A stretch of 32,201 nucleotides of DNA from Alphaproteobacteria bacterium. GTDB taxonomy: Bacteria; Pseudomonadota; Alphaproteobacteria; Sphingomonadales; Sphingomonadaceae. Made by a program: the position numbers and the translations under genes. The notes under the pieces were generated by a model. It was not told the DNA's origin. It did no database searches and worked only from the letters and a program-made list of their open reading frames with translations. This document shows, in pieces, positions 14,879 to 22,954 of this stretch. The DNA is taken from the NCBI GenBank assembly GCA_018823905.1, contig JAHJHL010000126.1:1-32201 (forward strand). The letters run 5' to 3'. Position 1 is the first letter of the stretch; every line of letters begins with the position of its first letter.

Positions 14879-17800
14879 TTAGCGGGCGGCGCGGCCTGCA
14901 ACCTCCCCCGCGGGCTCGGCTGCGGTGGCCGTCGTGCCGTGCAGCAGCGGCTGGCCGCCGTCGCCGATGATCGCAAAGCCCGCCCAATAATAGGGGTGCG
15001 AGGTTTGCTTGTCGTCCATCAGCCGCATCTGCGTCCCCCACATCGCATCGGCGACGCTGGTGCCTTGATTGGCGCTGAACAGGCCGCCGATCAGGCGCTT
15101 GGTGGCGTCGAAATCGTCGGGCGCGGGCCAGTGGCTGGCGATTACCGAACGGCCGCCGGCGCCGATGAAGCTGCGCACCAGCCCGTCGAGCGCGTTGCCG
15201 CCGCCCGACAGCCCGGCTTCGCGGGTTGCGGCGACCGATGCCGCGCCCGCGGTGTCGCACGCCGACAGGATGACCAGATCGGCGTTGATCTTGAGGTCGA
15301 AGATTTCCTGAAAGGTCAACAGCCCGTCCGAATCGCCGTCACCAAATGACGTGACCAGCGCCGGGCGCGCCGGGCAGGCGGGGCGCGGGGCGGTGACCAA
15401 TCCGTGGGTTGCGAAATGGATGATGCGATAGTCATTGAGGTCGGTGCGGGTCTTGACCGCGCTGTCGGTGAAGGCACCGCCGGTCAGCAGCGTCCCCGCG
15501 CTGCCGCCCATCGCATTGCGCGCGGTGACGAGCTCGTCGGCGGAAATTGGCCGCGCCCATTGTGACACGTCCCACTGGCAGTTGCCGTCGACGGCACCGC
15601 CCACGGCCCCGCGGGTGCCGAGCGAGGGCAGGGTCGTGCCATCGATCGGCAGGTTCTGGCCCAGCCCGAAATATTGATTGGCGGCCTTTGACGGCGCCGC
15701 TTGCCGCGCATTGCGGAACGCGAGCGTCGACACCGCGGTGCTCGGCCGCGTCGTGCGCCCGAGCCACGCGACCTGGCGCATGTCGAACGGATCGGCGTCG
15801 GGATCGAGCAGCCGCTGTTCATAGGCGGCCAGCCCGGTGTCGGCGGTGATCAGCAGGTTGATCGGCAGGCGCAGCATGGCGCCATCGGGTTCAAAGATCA
15901 GATGCGCCACGCTCGGCAGGCGCGCCGCGACCGGGGCGAACAGCTGACCGTACAGCTTGTAAGCGGTCGCCGCATCGAAGGGGTAAGTGACGCGGCGGCC
16001 ATTTTCGACGATCGAGATCGTCGAGCGGATCGTATCGACCGCAGTGTCGAGCGCCGCGGCGCTGATGTCCGATTTCCACAGCTGCGCGCCGGTCGGTTCG
16101 ATCAGCATCGCATAGACCGAATCGCCGACGACCAGCATCTTCAGATAGGCTTCGTCGGCGCGCAGCACTTGCTGCAGTTCGGGCAGGTCGAGCTTGCCCG
16201 GCGCGACGACGCGATATTGCGGGAAGGCGCCGAGCGCGACGATCGTTTCGGCCTGCTGGAACGACAGATTGTCGAGCTGGGTCTTCAGATCGGCACGCAG
16301 CGCGTTGATTTCGGGCGAAACCGGCAACTGCCCGAGCCGCGCATCCTCGATCCGCGCGCGTTCGATGTCGCGGTTCAGCGTCGTCGCCTGGCGGAACAGC
16401 CGCGCGCCATCGTCGCTGCCGCTCGATAGCTCGCGCGCCAGCACGGCTTGCGTGTCGGCGACGCCAGGACGGACCTGCAACTGGCTGGCGACAAAAAAGT
16501 CGCTGATCGCTGCGGGATCGGTCGCGGCGCGGCTGGCGAGCAAGCGGTAATAGGGCGCCATCATATTGGCCATGCCGGTGGTCGAGCGCTGCGATCCGGC
16601 GAGCGCGGTGACGACTTCGCGATAGATGGTCAGCGCCTTGTCGTCCTGGCCATGGCGGGTCAGGAAGGCGGCATAACGCGCCCGCGCCGAAGCAAGTGCG
16701 TTGGTCTCAGGATATTCGACCGCGAGCGCGTTCACCGACTCCAGAAAGCGCGCATCGGCGGCGGCGATGTCGCCGAGCGCCTCTTCGGCGAGCGCGAGCT
16801 CGCCCAGCATCTGCGAGCGCAGACGGACGATCGAGGTAACGCGGCCTTCGCGCACCGCGAGTGCATCGGACAGGCCTTTGAGCTGCGCCGCCTTGGCCGC
16901 CGCGCCATTGCCGCGCAGCCGTTCGACGGTGCCGAGCAGATGCACGGCCTGCGCGTCGATGATCTGGGCGCGTTCGAGCGGGGTCAGGCGTTCGCGATCC
17001 GACCCTTGCTGGACGGCACGGGCGGTGCTGCCGCTGTTGACCCCGGCAACGATCGTCGGGGTCAGCGTAACGCTGGCGCCCGCGACGGTGACGGCGTTGG
17101 TCAGCGGGGCAATCGGTTGCTGCAACAGCACGGCCGCGCCGTCATAATCGCGCTGGTTCAGCGCGTGGATGGCGCGGAAGTTGCGGCGCAGGCGCAGCTG
17201 GACGGGATCGCTCGTCGGCACCGCTTCGGCCTCGGCAAACAGCCGCTCGGCCTCGCCAAACTCGCCGAGGTTGGAGCGTTGCAGCGCGCGGTTCAGGGTG
17301 AATTCGGTCGGATCGATGTCGGCGGCGGCCTCGTCGCCCTGGGTGCGGCGCGACAATGTTTCGAAAAATTCGGCGGCTTCGGCATAGTCGCCGCTGTGAT
17401 TGCGCCGGTATCCCTCGGCCAATGCCTTGTCGACGTCGATTGCCCCGGCCAACGTGCGCGCGAAACCGTCGTTGGCGCCGACCGATGTCGTCGCGACCTT
17501 GATGACGCCCGGGACGACCTTGCGCTGGCGGATCGATTCGAGCGCGAGGTTGAGCGCGTCGCCATAAGCGGCGAATCCTTCGACCGTGTAAGCCGTATTG
17601 CCGTCACTCTCGATCCGCGTCTGCCATATGACGCTGCTGTCCTTGACCGTGCAGGTTCCGTCGGCGGTGCACGAGATAGTGTCGGCGCGGCCGCGCTCGA
17701 TCCGCGCTTTGGCGGCGTCGGGGCCGGCACGCAGCATGCGGACATATCCGACCGGCTGGCTGGCATCGCGGCACAGGATCACCCAGGCGCGATCGAACAT

Positions 17801-17977
17801 GCCGTCGATGACGGCATCGCGCACCGTGGCTTGTACGGCGCATAGGGAGCCGCCTTGCTCGCCAATCGAAAAACTGTCGCGCAATGTGGGGTCGGTACCC
17901 TGCGCCAGTGCGGCACCGGGCAACGCGAAAGCGAGCCCCGCCAGAATCGGCAGGCAAAACGGACGTCGAACGGTCAT
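14879..17977 (-). CDS. exported TPR-CHAT domain protein (caspase/separase-fold peptidase)
   Basis: A 1032-residue protein with a signal peptide (PFCLPILAGLAFALPGAALA-Q), so predicted to act outside the cytoplasm. Seen: an N-terminal domain (about 30-170) with four cysteines in two close groups (SLCAVQ...VILCRD and SCTADGTC), TPR-like helical pairs (about 185-470, for example GDYAEAAEFFETLSRR and LGEFGEAERLFAEAEA), a helical linker (to about 600), and a C-terminal CHAT domain with the dyad intact: His in YRIIHFATHG (near residue 850) and Cys in VILSACDTAG (codon at 15257-15259). The glycine-rich loop SGGGNALDGLVRSFIGAG follows, as in active members. The start ending at 17977 has GGGGGA 6 nt upstream and gives a clean signal peptide; 18031 would bury it. 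First gene of the cluster; its substrate is unknown, with the Tps proteins as obvious candidates. Confidence 0.93.
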   Translation of the reverse strand: MTVRRPFCLPILAGLAFALPGAALAQGTDPTLRDSFSIGEQGGSLCAVQATVRDAVIDGMFDRAWVILCRDASQPVGYVRMLRAGPDAAKARIERGRADTISCTADGTCTVKDSSVIWQTRIESDGNTAYTVEGFAAYGDALNLALESIRQRKVVPGVIKVATTSVGANDGFARTLAGAIDVDKALAEGYRRNHSGDYAEAAEFFETLSRRTQGDEAAADIDPTEFTLNRALQRSNLGEFGEAERLFAEAEAVPTSDPVQLRLRRNFRAIHALNQRDYDGAAVLLQQPIAPLTNAVTVAGASVTLTPTIVAGVNSGSTARAVQQGSDRERLTPLERAQIIDAQAVHLLGTVERLRGNGAAAKAAQLKGLSDALAVREGRVTSIVRLRSQMLGELALAEEALGDIAAADARFLESVNALAVEYPETNALASARARYAAFLTRHGQDDKALTIYREVVTALAGSQRSTTGMANMMAPYYRLLASRAATDPAAISDFFVASQLQVRPGVADTQAVLARELSSGSDDGARLFRQATTLNRDIERARIEDARLGQLPVSPEINALRADLKTQLDNLSFQQAETIVALGAFPQYRVVAPGKLDLPELQQVLRADEAYLKMLVVGDSVYAMLIEPTGAQLWKSDISAAALDTAVDTIRSTISIVENGRRVTYPFDAATAYKLYGQLFAPVAARLPSVAHLIFEPDGAMLRLPINLLITADTGLAAYEQRLLDPDADPFDMRQVAWLGRTTRPSTAVSTLAFRNARQAAPSKAANQYFGLGQNLPIDGTTLPSLGTRGAVGGAVDGNCQWDVSQWARPISADELVTARNAMGGSAGTLLTGGAFTDSAVKTRTDLNDYRIIHFATHGLVTAPRPACPARPALVTSFGDGDSDGLLTFQEIFDLKINADLVILSACDTAGAASVAATREAGLSGGGNALDGLVRSFIGAGGRSVIASHWPAPDDFDATKRLIGGLFSANQGTSVADAMWGTQMRLMDDKQTSHPYYWAGFAIIGDGGQPLLHGTTATAAEPAGEVAGRAAR

Positions 17978-18187
17978 CACCAATCCCCCAAACACAAGGC
18001 TAGAGGCGCCCTGCCGACGCATTTGCGGCAAGGCGCAGTCTTCATTGCTGCGGTACGACCCATTCCCTTGATACGGACCCTAATCCCTTCGCGGATAAAA
18101 GGGAAGTGATCAGCGGCACAGGTCGCTTGCACCCATGGGGCGCGCAACCTATCTGCAAAGCGACAGTTTCAAACCCGTGAGGACAAT
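17978..18187. promoter_or_regulatory. divergent promoter region, CHAT operon / DUF1476 operon
   Basis: A 210-bp gap between divergently transcribed operons must hold both promoters. On the plus strand, GAGGA precedes the DUF1476 start; on the minus strand, GGGGGA precedes the CHAT gene. An imperfect palindrome TCCCTT/AAGGGA spans about 18083-18105, and another stem (GCCcTGCCG/CGGCAaGGC) lies about 18008-18034. No promoter hexamers could be assigned with confidence. Confidence 0.4.
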
Positions 18188-18514
18188 ATGAGCGGATTCG
18201 ACGATCGTGAACGCGCCTTTGAGGCCCAATTCGCCCGTGATCAGGATGTGCAGTTCCGCATCACCGCGCGCCGCAACCGGCTGGTCGGCGAATGGGCAGC
18301 CGCGCGCATGGGGCTGACCCCCGAAGAAACCGACGCCTATGCCAAGGCGGTGGTCCAGGCCGATTTCGAGGAAGCAGGCGACGAAGATGTCATCCGCAAG
18401 CTCGCGGGCGACCTGACAGCGGCGCAGGTCGAGATCAGCGACGCCGAAATCCGCGCCGCGCTGAACGACAAGGCGGTCGAAGCACGGCGTCAGTTCATGG
18501 ACAAGCAGGGCTGA
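18188..18514 (+). CDS. DUF1476 protein (F1-ATPase inhibitor zeta-type)
   Basis: A 108-residue soluble, mainly helical protein. The opening SGFDDRERAFEAQFARDQDV is the family's hallmark, and the remainder (RRNRLVGEWAAARMGL, DAYAKAVVQADFEEAGDEDV) fits a four-helix bundle. Characterised relatives in alphaproteobacteria are the zeta subunit, which inhibits ATP hydrolysis by the F1 sector of ATP synthase; that function is transferred from the family and is not uniform among members. The length is typical. GAGGA lies about 6 nt before the ATG at 18188. It begins a plus-strand run with bolA 4 nt later and grxD, an arrangement common in alphaproteobacteria. Confidence 0.92.
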   Translation: MSGFDDRERAFEAQFARDQDVQFRITARRNRLVGEWAAARMGLTPEETDAYAKAVVQADFEEAGDEDVIRKLAGDLTAAQVEISDAEIRAALNDKAVEARRQFMDKQG

Positions 18515-18518
18515 ACCG

Positions 18519-18752
18519 ATGGGCATGCGCGCCGATGATTTGCGGGCGATGATCGCCGCGGCCTTTCCCGATGCCGAGGTCGCGATCACCGATCTGGCGG
18601 GCGACAACGACCATTATGCCGCGCATGTGATCAGCGAATCTTTTCGCGGCATGACGCGGGTGGCGCAGCACAAGGCGGTCTATGCGGCGCTGGGCGGCCG
18701 CATGGGCGGTGAACTTCATGCCTTGCAATTGACCACCGCCGTTCCTTCATAG
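18519..18752 (+). CDS. BolA family protein
   Basis: A 77-residue single-domain BolA protein, which partners monothiol CGFS glutaredoxins to bind and pass on [2Fe-2S] clusters. Seen: the N-terminal helix (RADDLRAMIAAAFPDAEV), the central HYAAHVISESFRGMTRVAQHKAVYAAL segment that follows the class II KH-like fold, and the conserved histidine in GGELHALQL near the C-terminus, a cluster ligand in the family. It starts 4 nt after the DUF1476 stop with AGGG upstream, and the gene for its likely partner glutaredoxin follows 45 bp later. The short form resembles the BolA2/IbaG group more than the longer morphogene BolA; I leave the symbol open. Confidence 0.93.
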   Translation: MGMRADDLRAMIAAAFPDAEVAITDLAGDNDHYAAHVISESFRGMTRVAQHKAVYAALGGRMGGELHALQLTTAVPS

Positions 18753-18797
18753 GGGCCAGCATCCAATTTCTGGCGCAATGCGCCACCGGAGACGATT

Positions 18798-19127
18798 ATG
18801 ACCGAACCCACGCATGACCGCATTGCCAAGCTGGTCGCCGACAATCCCGTGCTGCTGTTCATGAAGGGCACGCCGCTGTTCCCGCAATGCGGCTTTTCGT
18901 CGCGCGCGATCGCGATGCTCGACCGGCTCGGCGTCGAATATGACACCGTCGACGTGCTGCAGGACATGGAAGTCCGGCAAGGTATCAAGGAATTTTCCGA
19001 CTGGCCGACGATCCCCCAGCTCTATGTGAAGGGCGAGTTCGTCGGCGGCAGCGACATCATGATGGAAATGTGGGAAGCAGGCGAACTGCACACGCTGATG
19101 ACCGGGATCCCGGCGCGGGCGGAGTAA
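18798..19127 (+). CDS. grxD: Grx4-family monothiol glutaredoxin
   Basis: A 109-residue single-domain CGFS glutaredoxin, a cytoplasmic [2Fe-2S] carrier in iron-sulfur assembly and iron sensing. Seen: CGFS at residues 31-34 in PQCGFSSRA, the upstream KGTP motif (residues 23-26) that helps bind glutathione, the WPTIPQLYV cis-proline segment, and the GGSDI glutathione-binding turn. Length matches GrxD. The ATG at 18798 has a purine-rich GGAGACG before it. The adjacent bolA gene supports a Grx-BolA complex. An intrinsic terminator follows 21 bp after the stop, closing this operon. Confidence 0.96.
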   Translation: MTEPTHDRIAKLVADNPVLLFMKGTPLFPQCGFSSRAIAMLDRLGVEYDTVDVLQDMEVRQGIKEFSDWPTIPQLYVKGEFVGGSDIMMEMWEAGELHTLMTGIPARAE

Positions 19128-19148
19128 GCCACGCGCGAACATGACAAG

Positions 19149-19182
19149 CCCGTCGGAACCAGCGTTCCGGCGGGTTTTGTTT
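19149..19182 (+). terminator. intrinsic terminator after grxD
   Basis: Arms CCCGTCGGAAC (19149-19159) and GTTCCGGCGGG (19164-19174) form an 11-bp stem with one G-T wobble and a CAGC loop, followed at once by TTTTGTTTG. This is a textbook Rho-independent terminator on the plus strand. Confidence 0.9.
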
Positions 19183-19212
19183 GTCGGTGTTGGGGTGGGG
19201 AGCGGATATGAA

Positions 19213-19371
19213 CTCCTCTCCCCTTGAGGGAGAGGATAGCGCAGCTTGCTCCGTCAGGAGCTAGCGAAGCTTGGTGAAGGGATGCGCCGCCGGCGGGCGA
19301 ACAACCCCTCTCAACTGCGGCTAGGCAGCAAGCTGCCAAGCCTTCGTATCTCTCCCTCAAGGGAAGAGAAT
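19213..19371. repeat. palindromic intergenic element with inverted terminal repeats
   Basis: The 374-bp gap between grxD and the next gene is largely this element. The left end (19213-19238, TCTCCCCTTGAGGGAGAGGATA core) is the near-exact inverse of the right end (19347-19371, TATCTCTCCCTCAAGGGAAGAG core), and each end is itself a small palindrome around CCCTTGAGGG or CCCTCAAGGG. Between them lies about 108 bp with no gene-like content but with further AAGCTTG-type inverted pieces. It encodes nothing convincing; it looks like a REP/MITE-type mobile or structural repeat. Family membership would need other copies in the genome. Confidence 0.65.
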
Positions 19372-19501
19372 AAGAAAATACTATGTCCACAATCGGTCGA
19401 TATCGATCATCAGATCCTGTCGACAGCCACCACCCAGCCCAACCTCGTATTTTGCGCGGCCGCCCCTTCCGTTCCGCCCCCGGCAATGCCACATGAGGGG
19501 C

Positions 19502-20419
19502 ATGAGCGAAGACAAGCCCTGGCCCGACAGCATCCGCGCCGGTGATTGCGAGCAGCATGAGCCGCTGGTCCGCCGTGTACTGGCGCCGAACCCGTCGCCC
19601 TACACCTTTACCGGTACCCAGACGTGGATCGTCGGGGCGGGCAGCGACGTTGCGGTGATCGACCCCGGCCCGACCGGGAGCGACATGAGCATCGGCGATC
19701 CGCCCGATGCCAATGGGCAGGGGCATGTCGACGCCATCCTGCGCGCCGTTGCTGGGCAGCGCGTCGCCGCGATCCTGTGCACGCACACCCACCGCGATCA
19801 CAGTCCCGCTGCGGCGCCGCTCAAAGCCGCGACCGGCGCCCCGATCATCGGCTGCGCGCCGCTGGCGCTGAAGGATGATGGGCCGCGCGCCGACTCGGCG
19901 TTCGATCCCGATTACGCCCCCGACCGCGTGCTGACCGATGGTGAACGAATTTTCGGCGATGGTTGGACGATCGAAGCGGTCGCGACTCCCGGGCACACGT
20001 CGAACCATCTTTGCTATGGCTTGGTCGAAAGCGGCGCGCTGTTCACCGGTGATCATGTGATGGCGTGGTCGACCAGCGTCGTCAGCCCGCCCGACGGCGA
20101 CATGGCGGCCTATATGGCCAGCCTGTCGAAGCTGTATGACCGCGAAGACCGCGTCTATTATCCCGCGCACGGCCCCGCAGTGACCAAGCCACGGCAGCTG
20201 GTCCGCGGCATGCTGGGCCACCGCAAGCAGCGCGAGCGGCAGATTTTGCGCGAGCTGGAAAAGGGAACCCGGGTCATCCCGGTCATGGTCGCGCATATGT
20301 ACAAGGGGCTAGACCCGCGGCTGACCGGCGCCGCCGGGCGCTCGGTGTTGGCGCACCTGTTCGACCTGCGCGCGCGCGGCGTGGTGCGCGAACATAATGA
20401 CGAATGGGAACTGGCCTGA
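19502..20419 (+). CDS. metallo-beta-lactamase-fold hydrolase with winged-helix tail
   Basis: A 305-residue cytoplasmic MBL-superfamily hydrolase. Seen: the metal-binding THTHRDHS motif (residues 94-101, HxHxDH), later ligands in TPGHTSNH, the bridging aspartate in FTGDHVM, and YYPAHGP with the last histidine. The C-terminal 75 residues (MLGHRKQRERQILRELEKG and LTGAAGRSVLAHLFDLRARG) form the winged-helix domain of LACTB2-like members, some of which act as nucleases or thioesterases; the substrate here cannot be read from sequence. The start is uncertain: the ATG at 19502 has GAGGGG very close upstream, while the in-frame ATG at 19493 has no visible ribosome site. The next gene starts 1 nt after this stop, so it heads a compact operon. 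Confidence 0.92.
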   Translation: MSEDKPWPDSIRAGDCEQHEPLVRRVLAPNPSPYTFTGTQTWIVGAGSDVAVIDPGPTGSDMSIGDPPDANGQGHVDAILRAVAGQRVAAILCTHTHRDHSPAAAPLKAATGAPIIGCAPLALKDDGPRADSAFDPDYAPDRVLTDGERIFGDGWTIEAVATPGHTSNHLCYGLVESGALFTGDHVMAWSTSVVSPPDGDMAAYMASLSKLYDREDRVYYPAHGPAVTKPRQLVRGMLGHRKQRERQILRELEKGTRVIPVMVAHMYKGLDPRLTGAAGRSVLAHLFDLRARGVVREHNDEWELA

Positions 20420-20420
20420 C

Positions 20421-21221
20421 ATGCTTTTGACGATGTTGCTTGCCGCTGCGCAGCCCGCCGCCGACACCGCACCCGCCGCCCCATCGCGCATGGTTGAGCT
20501 GGTCGCCCGCAAAGGCGGCCAGCAGTGCCTGCCCGATGGCCAGATATGCTTTGAACTGTCGGACAATGCCGATGCAGGTGAGGGACCTGCCCATCTGCTC
20601 CTCACTTTCCCGGGGCCGGGCGATACCGAAAAGACGGCGCTGCCGCTCCCGGCCTTTGCGGGCGAGCCGCAGGGCTTGCGGCTGTGGCCGCATGTCGTTT
20701 CGGTGCGCAACGGCGATGAAACCGATGGCCAACAGGGGCTGGAGATGCTGGTCGGGGTGATCGGCGAACAGCGCGCGATGTATTCGGGCGGCGGGGGCAC
20801 GGGCAGTCGGCTGCACCTGCTGCGCTTTGGCATGGCGCCGCACGCAATTGGGCTAGCCGGCGAAGTGCTCGATGTCGATTGGGACAGCGCGCTGATGATC
20901 CGCGCCTGTTTTTCGGAGCAGGATGCGAAGGACCGGCTCGACGCCTGCCACGATGAATATGAATATAAAGCAGTCCTGAAACCCGGCCCCGACGATGGCG
21001 GCGAATTGCCGACCTTGACCTATCGCAGCTTTGCGACCGCCTATCCGCAGACATCGCGGCGGAGCGAGGACAATAGCGGCCAGAAGCTGAAATCGAGCGA
21101 TCTCGCCGATTGGAAAGACCCCGATTGCAGCTACGAACGCGTGTTGCGATACAATGGCGCGACGGGACGCTATGAAATGGATCGCCCCGCGCCCGATTGT
21201 TCGGTCTATACAGAGCCATGA
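20421..21221 (+). CDS. exported protein of unknown function
   Basis: A 266-residue protein I do not recognise. The first 20 residues (MLLTMLLAAAQPAADTAPAA) are a short hydrophobic stretch followed by Ala/Pro, consistent with a weak signal peptide. Cysteines occur in pairs that could be disulfides in the periplasm (CLPDGQIC; CFSEQDAKDRLDAC; CSYE with DCSVYTEP). The body mixes beta segments with a Gly-rich turn (YSGGGGTGSRLHLL). The start at 20421 lies 1 nt after the upstream stop, with GGGAA about 11 nt before it. The last codons overlap the next gene in an ATGA junction, so it is translated with its neighbours. The same operon ends in nadA, but no link to NAD synthesis can be seen in the protein itself. 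Confidence 0.85.
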   Translation: MLLTMLLAAAQPAADTAPAAPSRMVELVARKGGQQCLPDGQICFELSDNADAGEGPAHLLLTFPGPGDTEKTALPLPAFAGEPQGLRLWPHVVSVRNGDETDGQQGLEMLVGVIGEQRAMYSGGGGTGSRLHLLRFGMAPHAIGLAGEVLDVDWDSALMIRACFSEQDAKDRLDACHDEYEYKAVLKPGPDDGGELPTLTYRSFATAYPQTSRRSEDNSGQKLKSSDLADWKDPDCSYERVLRYNGATGRYEMDRPAPDCSVYTEP

Positions 21222-21865
21222 CCATGAATCTCTCCGCACCCCCGCCGCGCCTTGCCGGGCGCCTGATCCTGCTCGCTGCTGCCGCAATGCTGTTGCTCGC
21301 TGTCTGGTGGGCGGTGTCGGCGTGGCGCGATTGGCAAAAGGGCTATGATCCCGAAACCGTCGTTGCTGCGAGTCTGCAAGGCTTGCAGGAACAGAATGTG
21401 CTGGTGCCGTTCACCGCGCGCTATGTTGCGGTGGTGACCTCGACGCAGAGCCGGATGGGGCTGAGCGCGAAGAAGACGCTGATCATGCCCGGAACCGTGC
21501 GGTATGAGGTCGATCTGGCGAAGCTCAAGCAGTCGGACCTTGATTGGGATGCGGCGACGGGTGCGCTCACCGTCACCCTGCCGCCGCTGCGCCTTGCCGG
21601 GCCTGAAATCGACCTCGACGCGATCAGCGAGTTTCGCGATGGGACGATCCTGTTGACCTTGACCGACGCCGAAGCCTCGCTCGACGCCGCCAACCAGAAG
21701 GCGGCGCAGGATGAGCTGATCAAGCAGGCGAAGGGGACAACTCCGATGCGGCTCGCGCAGGGTGCAGCGCGCGCCGCGGTCGAACAAAGTTTTGCGATGC
21801 CGCTCAAAGCCGCGGGGATCGATGCAAAAGTGACGGCGCGCTTCGCCAACACGCCTGAAAGCTGA
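21218..21865 (+). CDS. DUF4230-like membrane-anchored protein
   Basis: A 215-residue protein with one N-terminal transmembrane segment (about residues 15-34, LILLAAAAMLLLAVWWAVSAW) and a periplasmic remainder. The pattern after the anchor (ETVVAASLQGLQEQNVLVPFTARYVAVVTS, then TLIMPGTVRYEVDLAKL and a later helical segment rich in Ala/Gln) fits DUF4230, a family of unknown function; assignment is from recalled family pattern. Start at 21218 overlaps the preceding stop as ATGA; a second ATG at 21224 is possible. It lies 70 bp before nadA. Confidence 0.85.
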   Translation: MTMNLSAPPPRLAGRLILLAAAAMLLLAVWWAVSAWRDWQKGYDPETVVAASLQGLQEQNVLVPFTARYVAVVTSTQSRMGLSAKKTLIMPGTVRYEVDLAKLKQSDLDWDAATGALTVTLPPLRLAGPEIDLDAISEFRDGTILLTLTDAEASLDAANQKAAQDELIKQAKGTTPMRLAQGAARAAVEQSFAMPLKAAGIDAKVTARFANTPES

Positions 21866-21935
21866 ACCACCGAATTGCTCCCAGGAGTGGCCGCGTGTAG
21901 GAGGGGCGCAATCTCCTGCATGACAAGGACGAACG

Positions 21936-22925
21936 ATGACTGCTCCCATCCGCGAGAATCTCTCGGGCCTCGACCTGCGCGCCGAAATCGAGCGCCTCCG
22001 CAAAGACCGCAACGCGGTGATTTTGGCGCATTATTACCAGAAGCCCGAGATTCAGGATCTGGCCGATTTTGTCGGCGATTCGCTTGAGCTGTCGCGCAAG
22101 GCGGCGGAGACGGACGCCGATGTCATCGCCTTTTGCGGCGTGAAATTCATGGCCGAGACCGCGAAAATCCTGAGCCCCGAAAAGATCGTGATTCTGCCCG
22201 ACATGGATGCGGGTTGCTCGCTCGAGGACAGCTGTCCGCCCGAACAGTTCAAGCGCTTTCGTGAAAAGCATCCCGATCATATCGCGCTGACCTACATCAA
22301 CTGCTCGGCGGCGGTGAAGGCATTGAGCGACATCATCGTCACCTCGTCGAGCGCCGAGACGATCATCAGCCAGATTCCCGAAAACCAGCCGATCATCTTT
22401 GGCCCCGACCGCCATCTGGGCGGCTATCTCAACCGCAAGTTCGGGCGCGAGATGCTGTTGTGGCCGGGGGTGTGCATCGTCCACGAAGCGTTCAGCGAAA
22501 CCGAGCTGATCAAGCTGAAAGCGCAGCACCCCGGCGCGCCGGTCGCGGCGCATCCCGAATGCCCGCCGCACATCGTTGACCATGCCGACTATGTTGGATC
22601 GACCAGCGGTATCCTGCAATTCGCCAAGAGCTTCCCCGGCGACACGCTGATCGTCGCGACCGAGCCGCACATCATCCACCAGATGGAACTGGCGCTGCCC
22701 GAAAAGACCTTCATCGGGGCGCCGGGGGCCGACGGCAACTGCAACTGCAACATCTGCCCTTACATGGCGCTCAACACGATGGAGAAACTCTACCTCGCGC
22801 TGCGCGACCTGAAACCGCAGATCGAGATGGAGGAAGGCCTCCGCCTCGCCGCGCGCAAGAGCCTCGACCGGATGCTCGAGATGGCGTCGGGGACGATCGG
22901 CAAGGGTGATCTGGGGCGGGCTTGA
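21936..22925 (+). CDS. nadA: quinolinate synthase A
   Basis: Cytoplasmic [4Fe-4S] enzyme condensing iminoaspartate with dihydroxyacetone phosphate to quinolinate in de novo NAD synthesis. Seen: AVILAHYYQKPEIQDLADFV near the N-terminus, then the three cluster cysteines in DAGCSLEDSCPP, AHPECPPHIVDHADYVGSTS and NCNCNICPYMALNTMEKLY. The 329-residue length is normal for the cyanobacterial/alphaproteobacterial-type NadA. AAGGA lies about 7 nt before the ATG at 21936. No nadB or nadC lies in the window, so the rest of the pathway is elsewhere. The gene ends a run of four plus-strand genes. Confidence 0.97.
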   Translation: MTAPIRENLSGLDLRAEIERLRKDRNAVILAHYYQKPEIQDLADFVGDSLELSRKAAETDADVIAFCGVKFMAETAKILSPEKIVILPDMDAGCSLEDSCPPEQFKRFREKHPDHIALTYINCSAAVKALSDIIVTSSSAETIISQIPENQPIIFGPDRHLGGYLNRKFGREMLLWPGVCIVHEAFSETELIKLKAQHPGAPVAAHPECPPHIVDHADYVGSTSGILQFAKSFPGDTLIVATEPHIIHQMELALPEKTFIGAPGADGNCNCNICPYMALNTMEKLYLALRDLKPQIEMEEGLRLAARKSLDRMLEMASGTIGKGDLGRA

Positions 22926-22932
22926 TCCTGCG

Positions 22933-22954
22933 GCGAGTCGAATTTTCGACTCGC
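22933..22954. terminator. perfect palindrome after nadA
   Basis: GCGAGTCGAA (22933-22942) and TTCGACTCGC (22945-22954) form a perfect 10-bp stem around TT, 8 nt after the nadA stop. No U-tract follows, so it may aid 3'-end formation or serve as a protein-binding palindrome rather than act alone as a terminator. Confidence 0.45.

Noticed and set aside
12541..14970. An 809-codon open frame on the plus strand
   Set aside because: It is exactly antisense to the CHASE2 cyclase, has an Arg/Asp/Gln-rich composition with no domain, and is the expected shadow of a high-GC gene.
19022..20296. A 424-codon minus-strand frame
   Set aside because: It runs through the grxD terminator, the palindromic element and the MBL gene; no family likeness.
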